Of a stretch of 64,000 nt of DNA, positions 8,483-18,089 are shown in pieces. How positions within the stretch are numbered: the stretch's first letter is position 1; each line of letters begins with the position of its first letter. Origin of the DNA: Lachnospiraceae bacterium JLR.KK002 (GTDB lineage Bacteria; Bacillota; Clostridia; Lachnospirales; Lachnospiraceae); NCBI GenBank assembly GCA_036941025.1, contig JAYMNP010000001.1, forward strand, positions 186,001 through 250,000, read 5' to 3'. The notes beneath the pieces were generated by a model, which worked only from the letters and a program-made list of their open reading frames with translations, did no database searches and had not been told where the DNA came from. The position numbers and the translations under genes are program-made.

Positions 8483-11400
8483 ATGCCGCAGTTTGATTAT
8501 GAGAAAGTAAAAGATCCCATGTTCTTTAAAGAGAATACGCTGGAAGCCCATTCGGACCATATATGTTACGGCTCCATGGAGGAGATGGAGGCAAAAAACA
8601 GCAGATTCCGCTATTCCCTGGATGGATTCTGGAAATTTGCGTATGCCAGAAATTATAATTCGGTTATTCCGAATTTTGAGTCAGCGGAATATGACTGTAA
8701 TTCCTGGGAAGATATCCGGGTGCCGGCACATATCCAGATGGAAGGATATGACAGTCCTCAGTATGCCAATGTACAGTATCCCTGGGATGGCCGTGAACAG
8801 ATTGAGCCGGGAGAAATCCCTTCCCTTTTCAATCCGGTGGCAAGTTATGTGAAATACTTCACCGTTCCGGAATTTATGAAAGGGAAGCCGGTATATATTT
8901 CTTTTCAGGGTGTGGAGAGCGGCATGGCATTGTGGCTGAACGGAGTCTATGCAGGCTACAGCGAAGACAGCTTTACCCCTTCGGAATTTGATTTGACGCC
9001 TTATCTGACGGAAGGAGAGAACAAGCTGGCCGTTCAGGTTTTTAAATGGACAGCAGGAAGCTGGTGCGAAGACCAGGATTTCTTCCGGTTTTCCGGCATT
9101 TACCGAAGCGTATATCTGTATACCGTGCCGGAAACCCATATCCGGGATATCCGGGTGAAAACGCTGCTGGATGACACATACACGGACGCAGATTTGGAAG
9201 TCGCCCTGAAAGGCTCCGGTTCGGGACAGGTTTTCCTGACTCTGAGGAACGGACAGGATACGGTGGTGCAGGCTCAGACGGAGATGAAACCGGAAGCGGA
9301 AATCAAAATTCCTGTGAAACATCCGGCCCTCTGGAGCGCGGAGGAGCCCAACCTCTATGAGCTGCTGCTGGAAGTACGGAATGAAACAGGCGAGACAGCA
9401 GAAGTGATTTCCCAGATGGTGGGATTCCGTCAATTTGAAATGATTGACCATATGATGCATATCAATGGAAAACGAATTGTATTTAAGGGCGTGAACCGCC
9501 ATGAATTCAGCTCTAAAACAGGCCGGGCTGTGTCAGATGAAGAAATTCTTCTGGATATTATGACCATGAAACGGAATAATATCAATGCAATCCGCACCTG
9601 CCATTATCCGGACGATTCCAGAATTTATGCTCTCTGTGATAAATACGGCCTTTATATGATTGCTGAAAACAATCTGGAAAGCCATGGCTCCTGGGACCCC
9701 ATTATCAAAGGACAGGCAGGGCTGGAGGCGGCTGTTCCCGGAGACCGGAAAGAATGGCAGCCCATGATGCTGGACAGGGTAAATTCCTGCTATCAGCGGG
9801 ACAAGAATCATCCGGCCATTGTCATCTGGTCCTGTGGAAATGAATCTTTCGGCGGGCCGGTAATTTATGAAATGTCGCAGTTGTTCCGCAAACTGGACGA
9901 CACCAGACTGGTACATTACGAGGGTGTGTTCCATGACCGGCGTTATAATGATACCAGCGATATGGAAAGCCAGATGTATCCTTCGGTGGAATCCATTCGG
10001 GAATTTCTGGCAAAAGACAGGAGCAGGCCCTTTATCTGCTGTGAATATACTCATGCCATGGGCAATTCCTGCGGAGCCATGCATAAATATACGGATTTGA
10101 CTGATACGGAGCCTCTGTATCAGGGCGGATTTATATGGGATTATATCGACCAGTCCATTGAGAAAAAAGACCGTTACGGAAAGAACTTCCAGGCCTACGG
10201 CGGAGATTTCGGAGAGCGGCCCTGTGATTACAATTTCAGCGGAAACGGTATTGTATACGGCGGAGAGCGGGACGAGTCTCCCAAAATGCAGGAAGTAAAA
10301 TTCAATTATCAGAATATTTCAGCAGAAGTTTCCGGAGATAAAGTGCTGATAAAGAATAAAAACCTGTTTCAGAATACGAACTGCTATGACTGCGTGGTGC
10401 TTCTGGAAAGAGAAGGGAAACTCACAGAGCAGGCTGCCCTTGAGACAGACGTACCGCCCCTCAGCGAGGAGACCTATGATTTGCCGCTGGCAGTACCGGA
10501 ACAGCCGGGAGAATACGCGGTAACTGTTTCTTTCCGATTAAAAGAAGCGCAGGACTGGGCGCCTGCAGGCCATGAAGTGGCCTTCGGGCAGGGCGTCTTC
10601 CAGGTGGAAGAGACAGGAAAAACCTGGTCTCCCTGTAATGGGAAAGTCAGCCTTCCGGCAGAAGAAACAGGGAAGATTACAGTTATTAAAGGAAAATTAA
10701 ATATTGGTGTGAGAGGCAGGAACTTTGAATGTATGTTCAGTACCTTAAAGAGCGGACTGGTATCCTACCGCTGCGGCGGCCGGGAAATGATTGAGCAGAT
10801 TCCCACGCCCAGTTTCTGGCGGGCGCCCACAGACAATGACCAGGGCTATAATATGATGGAAAAATACGGCCAGTGGAAACTTGCCAGCCTGTATCAGCAG
10901 CCGGACGAGGATTATCCGAATCCCGCACTGGAAGAAAAAGAGAACAGCGCGGTGATTACATATCATTATATTATGGCCACCGTACCTGTGAGCAAATGTA
11001 CCCTTTCCTATGAAGTATTCGGAGATGGAACCATTACCGTAACTCTCTCTTATGACCCGGTAAAAGAACTGGGCGATATGCCGGAATTTGGTATGATGTT
11101 CAAGTTCAATGCAGATTACGAGAATGTGGAATGGTACGGGAACGGGCCGGCAGAAACTTATGCGGACCGGAAACACGGAGCAAAGCTGGGGATTTACTCC
11201 AACAAAGTAATGGATAATCTGGCAAAATACCTGGTGCCCCAGGAATGCGGCAATAAAACCGATGTGCGCTGGGCGAAAATCACCGATAACCGGGGCAGAG
11301 GAATGCTGTTTACCGGAAATCATATGAATTTTTCCGCACTGCCCTATACGCCCCATGAGATGGAAGCTGCCATGCATCCCTATGAACTGCCGGAAATCCA

Positions 11401-11536
11401 CTACACGGTAGTACGGGTATCCGCACAGCAGATGGGCGTAGGCGGAGACGATAGCTGGGGAGCAAAAGTACATCCGGAATACCTGATTGACATAAATAAG
11501 CCCATGAGATTTACATTCAGTTTCAGAGGTTTATAG
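8483..11536 (+). CDS. lacZ: beta-galactosidase, glycoside hydrolase family 2
   Basis: Hydrolyses terminal beta-galactose from lactose or galacto-oligosaccharides in the cytosol. With 1017 residues it has the usual LacZ length and no signal peptide. The order is the sugar-binding jelly-roll, two Ig-like domains around the TIM barrel, and the C-terminal beta-galactosidase small-chain domain. The acid/base glutamate is E454 in WSCGNESFGG and the nucleophile is E521 in CCEYTHAMGNS. The barrel entry motif NRHEFSSKTGR is present. The ribosome site TTGGAGG is close to the ATG. It shares an operon with the importer and the GH53 galactanase, which points to galacto-oligosaccharides from galactan as substrate. 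Confidence 0.96.
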   Translation: MPQFDYEKVKDPMFFKENTLEAHSDHICYGSMEEMEAKNSRFRYSLDGFWKFAYARNYNSVIPNFESAEYDCNSWEDIRVPAHIQMEGYDSPQYANVQYPWDGREQIEPGEIPSLFNPVASYVKYFTVPEFMKGKPVYISFQGVESGMALWLNGVYAGYSEDSFTPSEFDLTPYLTEGENKLAVQVFKWTAGSWCEDQDFFRFSGIYRSVYLYTVPETHIRDIRVKTLLDDTYTDADLEVALKGSGSGQVFLTLRNGQDTVVQAQTEMKPEAEIKIPVKHPALWSAEEPNLYELLLEVRNETGETAEVISQMVGFRQFEMIDHMMHINGKRIVFKGVNRHEFSSKTGRAVSDEEILLDIMTMKRNNINAIRTCHYPDDSRIYALCDKYGLYMIAENNLESHGSWDPIIKGQAGLEAAVPGDRKEWQPMMLDRVNSCYQRDKNHPAIVIWSCGNESFGGPVIYEMSQLFRKLDDTRLVHYEGVFHDRRYNDTSDMESQMYPSVESIREFLAKDRSRPFICCEYTHAMGNSCGAMHKYTDLTDTEPLYQGGFIWDYIDQSIEKKDRYGKNFQAYGGDFGERPCDYNFSGNGIVYGGERDESPKMQEVKFNYQNISAEVSGDKVLIKNKNLFQNTNCYDCVVLLEREGKLTEQAALETDVPPLSEETYDLPLAVPEQPGEYAVTVSFRLKEAQDWAPAGHEVAFGQGVFQVEETGKTWSPCNGKVSLPAEETGKITVIKGKLNIGVRGRNFECMFSTLKSGLVSYRCGGREMIEQIPTPSFWRAPTDNDQGYNMMEKYGQWKLASLYQQPDEDYPNPALEEKENSAVITYHYIMATVPVSKCTLSYEVFGDGTITVTLSYDPVKELGDMPEFGMMFKFNADYENVEWYGNGPAETYADRKHGAKLGIYSNKVMDNLAKYLVPQECGNKTDVRWAKITDNRGRGMLFTGNHMNFSALPYTPHEMEAAMHPYELPEIHYTVVRVSAQQMGVGGDDSWGAKVHPEYLIDINKPMRFTFSFRGL

Positions 11537-11566
11537 TAAGTAACCTGATGATTTAAGGAGGACAAA

Positions 11567-13402
11567 ATGGACAAATTTGTGGTAAATATTATCCACCGTC
11601 CGGAAATGGTGCCGGAGTACGCAGAAAAAGTAACCGGCCATGGAAAAGCGGAGGATATCGGAAGAAAGGCGCTGCTGACAGAATCGCTGGACATTTTCAA
11701 AACCCAGCAGAGGCTTGCCCATGAAAACGGCCTGAAAACCACCATTCAGATGACATATGCAAGTTTATTTAATGAAGAAGCAGTGGCTCTCGCAAAAGCA
11801 GATCATGAGAAATACGGGGATGAGATTGCCCTTTCTCTGCTGGGGCTGCCCTGTAAGGAGTTCCGTGAGAAATACAATACCAAAGATTTCTGTATCTGGA
11901 TGTTTTCCATGGAAGACAAGAAATCCATTGTGGATGATGTTTTTGAAAAATTCTGTCAGAGCTTTGGATTTTATCCGGAATCCACCGGTTCCTATTATCT
12001 GGATGCAGATTTAACCAATTATATCAAAGAAAAATATCCATCCGTCAAGTGTGCGGTGGCAACCTGCTGGGAAGAAGGCCCCAAGGCATACCATACCTGC
12101 AATAATTCCTGGTATACCCTGTTTGACGGAGGCCCCTGGGCCCCTTGGATTCCCTCAAAACAGAACACCCATGCACCGGCGGCAAATGAAGCGGAGGACA
12201 GCGGGATTGTGGCAATCCCTCATCTCTCCAGAGACCTGCTGGCATGTTATGACGGAAACGGTTCCAATTTCGGCACCCATCCCCAGAATGTGCTCCGGGG
12301 TATGATTTACGACAGCCAGACCTGGGAATATCCCTATATGTACAATCTGATTGACCAGTACCGTTCTCTGGAGAAATATAACAATGGTTACGCCTATAAC
12401 ATGATGTTCGTGGGGCCGGGCTGGATGAATAAAATGGGCCGCTGGGAAGCGCCCTATGAACTGCTGGAAAAATCCTATTCTGACGGCTGCGCCTACTACG
12501 GCAAACTGAAAAAAGAAGGCAAACTGATTGATATGACCATGTCGGAGTTTGCAGATTATTACCGGGAGAAAAAGAGTTATACGGAGCCGGAATGCGCACT
12601 GTGGCGTGATATTCTTTATGGTTCGGATAAACAGGTGTTCTGGTACTGCGACCCATACATGAGAGCCTGCGTTAATATGGACCAGGGCGGGGCCATTGTG
12701 GACTTGCGTCCCTATGCGGCCAAACTGGAATGGCCTGTGGGAATCGGAACGAAACACGTACAGGATGCTTCTTATCCTTTCCTGATTCAGGAAAAATACC
12801 GGGCGGGTTATTTTACCCACTATGCCGGAGAGGGGACAGTGAGAAGTGCGAAACTCTCTTATAACGGAGAAGAAGTGGATTTGTGCCTGTGCCGCACCAA
12901 AGCCCATTTTTCTCAGGAGGGAAATACCAGAATTCTCACACTGGATCCGGTGGAAATCGAATTTTACGATCTGACTGTAAAGCTGCAGACAAAAATTTAC
13001 TTTGAGGAAGGAAGTTCCGGTATTAAAATGGAGCGTACCATTCTGGAAATGAGCAATCCGGACGCAAAGGTGGAGCTGAATGAGTACATGGTGGCATGTT
13101 ACGGAACTACAGAATATCCGGAGGATATGACAGGCATTACCCTGAAATGCGAGGGCAGCCAGGAGAAATCCATTTCCTATGAGTACAGATGCAGAGAGGC
13201 GCAGCTTGCAGGAGCAGACGCGGTGAGTGCGGTGATTCCGGCCATTGAGACGAAGGTTTCCATGACGCCCTCTGATAAAGAAGCAGTGGGATATGTGAAA
13301 GAGGGCTATGCCTTTTCTCCCATGTTTACATTAGGATACACCAAAACAGTATCGGATAAGGAGGTGTTTGCAACATGGCTCAGGCTGGAAAAGGCAGATT
13401 AA
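11567..13402 (+). CDS. uncharacterised 611-aa protein of the galactan operon
   Basis: No function can be given with confidence. The protein is soluble, 611 residues, without signal peptide or membrane segment. The first 370 or so residues look like an alpha/beta barrel enzyme domain rich in Trp, Tyr, His and Asp clusters (CWEEGPKAYHTC, FDGGPWAPWIPSKQ, MMFVGPGWMNKMGRWEAPYE). The last 230 look like a beta-rich accessory domain. I think it belongs to the DUF3863/DUF3864 proteins known from gut bacteria, but this is from memory and needs a profile search. Its place between LacZ and GH53, 30 bases after lacZ with a strong AAGGAGG, suggests a role in breaking or modifying the same glycan. Confidence 0.75.
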   Translation: MDKFVVNIIHRPEMVPEYAEKVTGHGKAEDIGRKALLTESLDIFKTQQRLAHENGLKTTIQMTYASLFNEEAVALAKADHEKYGDEIALSLLGLPCKEFREKYNTKDFCIWMFSMEDKKSIVDDVFEKFCQSFGFYPESTGSYYLDADLTNYIKEKYPSVKCAVATCWEEGPKAYHTCNNSWYTLFDGGPWAPWIPSKQNTHAPAANEAEDSGIVAIPHLSRDLLACYDGNGSNFGTHPQNVLRGMIYDSQTWEYPYMYNLIDQYRSLEKYNNGYAYNMMFVGPGWMNKMGRWEAPYELLEKSYSDGCAYYGKLKKEGKLIDMTMSEFADYYREKKSYTEPECALWRDILYGSDKQVFWYCDPYMRACVNMDQGGAIVDLRPYAAKLEWPVGIGTKHVQDASYPFLIQEKYRAGYFTHYAGEGTVRSAKLSYNGEEVDLCLCRTKAHFSQEGNTRILTLDPVEIEFYDLTVKLQTKIYFEEGSSGIKMERTILEMSNPDAKVELNEYMVACYGTTEYPEDMTGITLKCEGSQEKSISYEYRCREAQLAGADAVSAVIPAIETKVSMTPSDKEAVGYVKEGYAFSPMFTLGYTKTVSDKEVFATWLRLEKAD

Positions 13403-13593
13403 ATTACAGGTGTCCCTCCTGTTTTATGCGGGATCTGGATATTGATATGTTTTATGATAAGGAAAAGGATGAATATTACTGCATTCGCTGCCAGTACACC
13501 GGAAATGAAAAGGACGTGCTGGAAAAAAATGAGATGGTAAGGTTCCGTTACCGTGCCATGGCGGAGCGTATCACAAAGTTTGACTTTGATTAA
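13375..13593 (+). CDS. small zinc-ribbon protein
   Basis: A 72-residue protein with two CxxC pairs (CPSC near residue 13 and CIRC near residue 37) that would bind one zinc ion. The rest is charged and soluble. It overlaps the end of the 611-aa gene by 28 bases and has GGAGGT eight bases before its ATG, so it is almost certainly translated with that gene. Function unknown. It could be a nucleic-acid or protein-binding accessory factor. Its setting inside a sugar operon is unusual. Confidence 0.75.
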   Translation: MAQAGKGRLNYRCPSCFMRDLDIDMFYDKEKDEYYCIRCQYTGNEKDVLEKNEMVRFRYRAMAERITKFDFD

Positions 13594-13605
13594 GAGGAAA
13601 TTTTT

Positions 13606-14730
13606 ATGGGAGTTATTTCAGATAAAAAATTTATAAAGGGAATGGACGTATCTTCCCTGCCGGAGCTGGAACAGCTTGGAGCTAAATTTTACGATAAGGA
13701 TGGGGACGAGAGGAATCTTCTGGCCATTCTGCAGGAATACGGTACCAATGCGGTGCGTATCCGCCTCTGGAACAATCCCTGGTCCAGAGAAGGAGAGCCC
13801 TACGGTGCGGGAACCAATGATATGGAAACTGCCATGGAGCTGGCAAAACGGGTGAAAGAGCGGGGCATGGATGTGCTGCTGAATCTCCATTACAGTGATT
13901 TCTGGGCAGATCCCGGCAAGCAGATAAAGCCCAAGGCCTGGTATGACTATACGGGAAAACGTCTGGAATCCGCTGTATATGATTATACGGTGGCGGTATT
14001 GCGGGAATTCCAGCGGGAGGGCATTCTGCCTGATATGATACAGACAGGCAACGAACTGTCCAACGGTCTGCTGTGGCCGGACGGGAAGCGGCCCGATTAC
14101 GAGAGCATTGCCATGCTGGTGAATGCGGGAATTCACGGGGTACGTGATATTGACCCGGACATTCCGGTTATGCTCCATCTGGATAACGGAGGCAATAATG
14201 CTTTGTACCGGGAATGGTTTGACAGCTACTTTGCCAGTGACGGAGAAGATTTTGATGTCATCGGCCTGTCCTATTATCCCTTCTGGCACGGTTCTCTGGC
14301 AGATTTGGAGCATAATATGCATGACATTGCGCTGCGCTACGGCAAGGAACTGGTGGTAGCGGAGGTATCCATGGGCTACACCATGGAGGATTATGCTTCT
14401 TATGAGAAACTGCAGCCTTCTGAACGGAAAGGAATGGCCACAAAACCGGAACTGGTGAAAAATATTGACTATCCCATGACAAAACAGGGCCAGGCGGATT
14501 TTATGAAAGATTTTATGAATCGCGTGGTCAATGTTCCAAAAGGTCTGGGAAGGGGATTTTTCTACTGGGAGCCGGCCTGGCTTCCGGTGCCGGGAAGCGG
14601 CTGGGCTACCCAGGCTTCTCTGAGCTATATGAAAGATCCAGGCCCCTGCGGCAATGAATGGGCCAATCAGGCGCTGTTTGACTATGAAGGCAGGCCTCTG
14701 CCGGCGCTGGATGTGATTAAAAATCTGTAA
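13606..14730 (+). CDS. endo-beta-1,4-galactanase, glycoside hydrolase family 53
   Basis: Cuts beta-1,4-galactan, the side chain of pectin, or imported galacto-oligosaccharides. The 374-residue single-domain TIM barrel matches GH53: start GMDVSSLPELE, then AVRIRLWNNPW and NLHYSDFWADPGKQ. The acid/base is E150 in TGNELSNG and the nucleophile E253 in VVAEVSMGY. There is no signal peptide, so it should act in the cytosol on imported chains, unlike most secreted galactanases. It is the last gene of the operon, 12 bases after the zinc-ribbon gene. Confidence 0.93.
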   Translation: MGVISDKKFIKGMDVSSLPELEQLGAKFYDKDGDERNLLAILQEYGTNAVRIRLWNNPWSREGEPYGAGTNDMETAMELAKRVKERGMDVLLNLHYSDFWADPGKQIKPKAWYDYTGKRLESAVYDYTVAVLREFQREGILPDMIQTGNELSNGLLWPDGKRPDYESIAMLVNAGIHGVRDIDPDIPVMLHLDNGGNNALYREWFDSYFASDGEDFDVIGLSYYPFWHGSLADLEHNMHDIALRYGKELVVAEVSMGYTMEDYASYEKLQPSERKGMATKPELVKNIDYPMTKQGQADFMKDFMNRVVNVPKGLGRGFFYWEPAWLPVPGSGWATQASLSYMKDPGPCGNEWANQALFDYEGRPLPALDVIKNL

Positions 14731-14780
14731 CTTCCTGGAACGGGAGCTGAATCAAAACAGAAGATTTTCTTCTATAAGAG

Positions 14781-14829
14781 TCAGGGTGTCAGAAGGTCTG
14801 TAATGAAAATGGATCTTCTGATACCCTGA
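14781..14829. repeat. short MITE-like palindrome
   Basis: TCAGGGTGTCAGAAGGTC and its near-complement ending TACCCTGA form a 49-base hairpin. Both arms match the ends of the longer palindromic element at 63396-63557, including the inner AATGAAAATGGA, so this looks like the same element with its centre deleted. No clear target duplication is visible. Confidence 0.6.
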
Positions 14830-15061
14830 TTTCTGCTTGTACCACTGCGTGGCTTCCGGCAGCCCTTTGTGACGGCCTGCAAATTCCCGGTAAGCATAAG
14901 CCAGGGTTTGATTAGCCATTGCCGACAGGGAGAGAATCTTGCCACATGGTATTGTGTATGATATATTTATATCAGATGATTCAGATATCCCACCCATCAG
15001 ATTAGTTTTCATACATTATCAGCACTGAATTGTCTGACATTTGAAGGGAGTGAGCCTGTAT
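14830..15061. other. gap without a recognisable gene
   Basis: The stretch between the palindrome and the DUF3791-like remnant holds a minus-strand open frame (14752-15012) that runs through the palindrome and has no convincing ribosome site or family match. I do not call it a gene. Confidence 0.4.
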
Positions 15062-15141
15062 ATGACCGAAAAGGAAAGAGATGATTTTTTTATGTCTGCT
15101 CGTTGATTGAATATACTGCCCGCCAGACGAAAAATAAACTG
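15062..15141 (+). pseudogene. frameshifted remnant of a DUF3791-type small protein
   Basis: ATG 15062 begins MTEKERDDFF. After a run of seven T the frame hits a stop, but the next frame continues YVCSLIEYTARQTKNK. Joined, this matches my memory of the DUF3791 family, which often pairs with DUF3990 in toxin-antitoxin-like loci. The rest of the family's length is missing. Call is from memory. Confidence 0.4.
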
Positions 15142-15182
15142 AAAACGCAGTATGAACCAACCATACGGAATGGAGGGAAACC

Positions 15183-16880
15183 ATGGAGAAAAATTTTAAA
15201 TTAAAGGATATCCCTTATAAGCGAATGGATTTTCAGGAAATCCAGAGAAAACTGGATGAATTTGCAGAGCAGATTACCCAGGCCGGAGATTATGATACAG
15301 TAAAAAAGATACTGCTGGGGAGCCAGGAACTGCAGAAGGAAGTGAATGAAAACCATACGCTGGCCATGATACGGATGTATCAGGATTCCACAGATGAATA
15401 TTATGCAAAGGAAGCCATGGAGCAGGATAAAGCGCTGGCAATGCGTGACAGCAGTAAATTAAATCAGGCATTAATATCTTCATCTTTTGCGGAAGATATC
15501 AATCGGGAGTTCGGCAGGGAATTCCTTCTGATTCTGGATAAGGACAACCGGCTTCTCTCAGAAGGCAAAGATTTACAGGTCAAAGAGCAGGAGCTGATGA
15601 ACCGTTATCAGAAGATGAAAGCAACGATGAAGTTTGAATTTCAGGGAAAGATATTGAGTGAAGGAGAACTGCGTCCGTTTCGGGAGAACCCGGACCGGGA
15701 GGTACGAAAGGAGTGCCTGAAAGTCATGTACCGGGGCTATCTGGACAGGAAGCAGGAATTTGAAGAGATACTGGATGAACTGGTGAAAACACGTATCAAA
15801 ATTGCGAAAGCAAACGGATTTGACAGTTATCTGGATTACAAAAATCTGGAAAAGGGAAGACGGGAGTACGGAGAGAAAGAACTGACCGCTTTCCGGAAAC
15901 AGATAAAAGAAGAAGTCATTCCGGTAATGAAAGCATTGTATGAGCAGCAGAAAGAGCGGCTGGGCCTGGAAACTCTGACGATTTACGATTACAATCTGAT
16001 TTTCCCCGATGGGAATCCCAGGCCCGCCGGGGAAATTCAGGAACTCTGCCAGGCGGCCGGAGAGATGTATCATAAACTGTCTCCGGAAATCGGGGCATTT
16101 TATGATGAAATGCTGGAACATGAACTGATTGACGCTGCACAGTCGCCCAATAAAATTACGGGAATCGGATTCTGCACCACTCTGGATAAGACGGGAATTC
16201 CCTTTGTATTTGCAAATTCCAACGGTACCATGTCGGATGTGTCGGTGCTGACCCATGAGCTGGGCCATGCCTGGCAGGCATATTGCAGTATGAAAAAGCA
16301 GCCCCTGCAGGAATATTACTGGATGGCCAATGATCTTGTGGAGATTCCCTCCAAAACCATGGAGCTGTTTGCTTATCCATATGCAGAAGCATTTTTCGGA
16401 AAGGATGCGGAGAAATTTCTGTATATGCATCAGTATGAAATTATCAGTGAACTGACGTTTTATACCATGGTAGACGAGTACGAAGGCTGGCTGTATACGA
16501 ATCCCCAGGCGTCCATGCAGGAGCGGTATGAGAAATTTGAGCAGTTATTCCAGGAATATAATCCTGGCGTGGACAACAGGGAATTTCGGGAGGAAATCCT
16601 TGCAGGGGCCATGCTGTTTGGCAATATGGGCGTTTACATGTACCCGAAATATCTGATCAGTTATGTGCTGTCCGAAATGTGCGCGCTGGAGTTTAAGGAG
16701 CGGATGGATGAAAATCCCGAACAGGCCTGGAAAGATTATGAGCTGTTCTGCGCAACAGGCGGCTCCATGGAGTATGTTTCCATTCTGAAGCAGTCCGGCC
16801 TGTCTCCGGCTTATGTGGACGGCACGGTGGCCCGTGCCCTGACCGGGCTGAAACAGCGCCTTGGGACTGAGAAAAGATAA
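15183..16880 (+). CDS. M3-family oligoendopeptidase
   Basis: A cytosolic zinc metallopeptidase that cuts short peptides. It has 565 residues and no signal peptide. The zinc motif is HELGH at residues 358-362 (LTHELGHAWQAY), with the third ligand in VEIPSKTMELFAYP. The N-terminal helical domain and length (about 560-600) fit the PepF/M3 family. The ribosome site GGAGGG is close to the ATG. The aminotransferase gene starts 16 bases later, so the two may be co-transcribed. Confidence 0.93.
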   Translation: MEKNFKLKDIPYKRMDFQEIQRKLDEFAEQITQAGDYDTVKKILLGSQELQKEVNENHTLAMIRMYQDSTDEYYAKEAMEQDKALAMRDSSKLNQALISSSFAEDINREFGREFLLILDKDNRLLSEGKDLQVKEQELMNRYQKMKATMKFEFQGKILSEGELRPFRENPDREVRKECLKVMYRGYLDRKQEFEEILDELVKTRIKIAKANGFDSYLDYKNLEKGRREYGEKELTAFRKQIKEEVIPVMKALYEQQKERLGLETLTIYDYNLIFPDGNPRPAGEIQELCQAAGEMYHKLSPEIGAFYDEMLEHELIDAAQSPNKITGIGFCTTLDKTGIPFVFANSNGTMSDVSVLTHELGHAWQAYCSMKKQPLQEYYWMANDLVEIPSKTMELFAYPYAEAFFGKDAEKFLYMHQYEIISELTFYTMVDEYEGWLYTNPQASMQERYEKFEQLFQEYNPGVDNREFREEILAGAMLFGNMGVYMYPKYLISYVLSEMCALEFKERMDENPEQAWKDYELFCATGGSMEYVSILKQSGLSPAYVDGTVARALTGLKQRLGTEKR

Positions 16881-16896
16881 AAAAGGAGATGACCAT

Positions 16897-18087
16897 ATGA
16901 TTTCAAAGCAGATGCAGAGGGAAGTGGCAGGCAGTTCCGCAATCCGCGCCATGTTTCTGGAGGGAAAAGAGCTGGCCCGGCAGGTGGGCCCGGAACATGT
17001 CTATGATTTCAGCCTCGGAAATCCCATGACTCCCGTACCGGACAGTTATAACCAGGCGATTATTGAGGCAGTGCAGACAGAAAGTTCTCTGGAGCTCCAT
17101 GGATATATGGACAATGCGGGCTATCCGGAGACGCGGCAGGCGGTAGCTGACAATCTGAACAGGCGGTTTGGCACAGAGTTTGAGAAGGAGCATATTGTGA
17201 TGACGGTGGGCGCTGCAGGCGCGTTAAATGTGGTACTGAAAACTCTCCTGGATCCCGGAGACGAGGTGCTGGCGCTGGCTCCTTATTTTGGAGAATACCG
17301 GGGGTATACAGCTAATCATCAGGGGATTTTGCGGGAGGTAAGGCCGGATATTCCCACCTTTCAGCCGGATTTGGAGGATTTGGAGGCCAAAATCTCTGAA
17401 AAAACAAAAGCTCTGATTATCAACAATCCGGTAAATCCCACCGGGGTAGTATATTCAGAGGAAACCATCCGGCGCATAGCTTCTATTCTGGAAAAGAAGC
17501 AGCGGGAATATGGCCGTGAGATTTACATGGTATCCGACGAGCCCTATCGGGAACTGGTCTATGACGGAACAGAAGTGCCCTTTCTGACGAAATATTATGA
17601 TAATACCTTTGTGACGTATTCTTTCAGCAAATCCCTGTCCATTCCGGGGGAGCGAATTGGTTATATTGCGGTCAGCCCCCGGATGGCAGACCGGGAACAG
17701 GCCCTGCAGGGACTGTCAGTGGCCAACCGGATTCTGGGCTTTGTGAATGCCCCGTCTCTGATGCAGAAAGCGCTGATTCCTTCTCTGGACGCCAGGACAG
17801 ACGTGGATTACTATGACAGGAACCGGAAACTGATTTACGGAAAACTGACAGAACTGGGCTTTACCTGTGTAAAGCCCCAGGGAGCCTTTTACCTGTTTGT
17901 GAAATCTCCGGAGCCGGAGGAACAGAAGTTTGTGGAAGAGGCGAAAAAGTATCACATTCTGCTTGTGGCAGGAAGCACCTTTTCCTGTCCTGGTTATGTG
18001 CGGCTTGCCTATTGTGTTTCTTATGAAATGCTGGAGCGTTCCCTGCCTGCTTTTGAAAAGCTGGCGGAAGTATACAGGAGGAAATGA
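16897..18087 (+). CDS. class I/II PLP-dependent aminotransferase (aspartate-aminotransferase-like)
   Basis: Transfers an amino group between an amino acid and a 2-oxo acid. It has 396 residues. The PLP lysine is K245 in YSFSKSLSIPGERIGY, with NNPVNPTG and SDEPYREL upstream, the usual cofactor-binding segments. I chose ATG 16897 because AAAGGAGATG lies just before it; an in-frame TTG at 16861 lies within the previous gene's end. The next gene (HisC-like) starts within this gene's stop region. Substrate not predictable. Confidence 0.9.
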   Translation: MISKQMQREVAGSSAIRAMFLEGKELARQVGPEHVYDFSLGNPMTPVPDSYNQAIIEAVQTESSLELHGYMDNAGYPETRQAVADNLNRRFGTEFEKEHIVMTVGAAGALNVVLKTLLDPGDEVLALAPYFGEYRGYTANHQGILREVRPDIPTFQPDLEDLEAKISEKTKALIINNPVNPTGVVYSEETIRRIASILEKKQREYGREIYMVSDEPYRELVYDGTEVPFLTKYYDNTFVTYSFSKSLSIPGERIGYIAVSPRMADREQALQGLSVANRILGFVNAPSLMQKALIPSLDARTDVDYYDRNRKLIYGKLTELGFTCVKPQGAFYLFVKSPEPEEQKFVEEAKKYHILLVAGSTFSCPGYVRLAYCVSYEMLERSLPAFEKLAEVYRRK

Positions 18088-18089
18088 AC

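Noticed and set aside
8681..9502. Long antisense frames inside lacZ, carB and other large genes
   Set aside because: They follow the codon pattern of the real gene on the opposite strand; no ribosome sites or domains.
14752..15012. 86-codon minus-strand frame
   Set aside because: It runs through the palindromic element and has no ribosome site or recognisable family.
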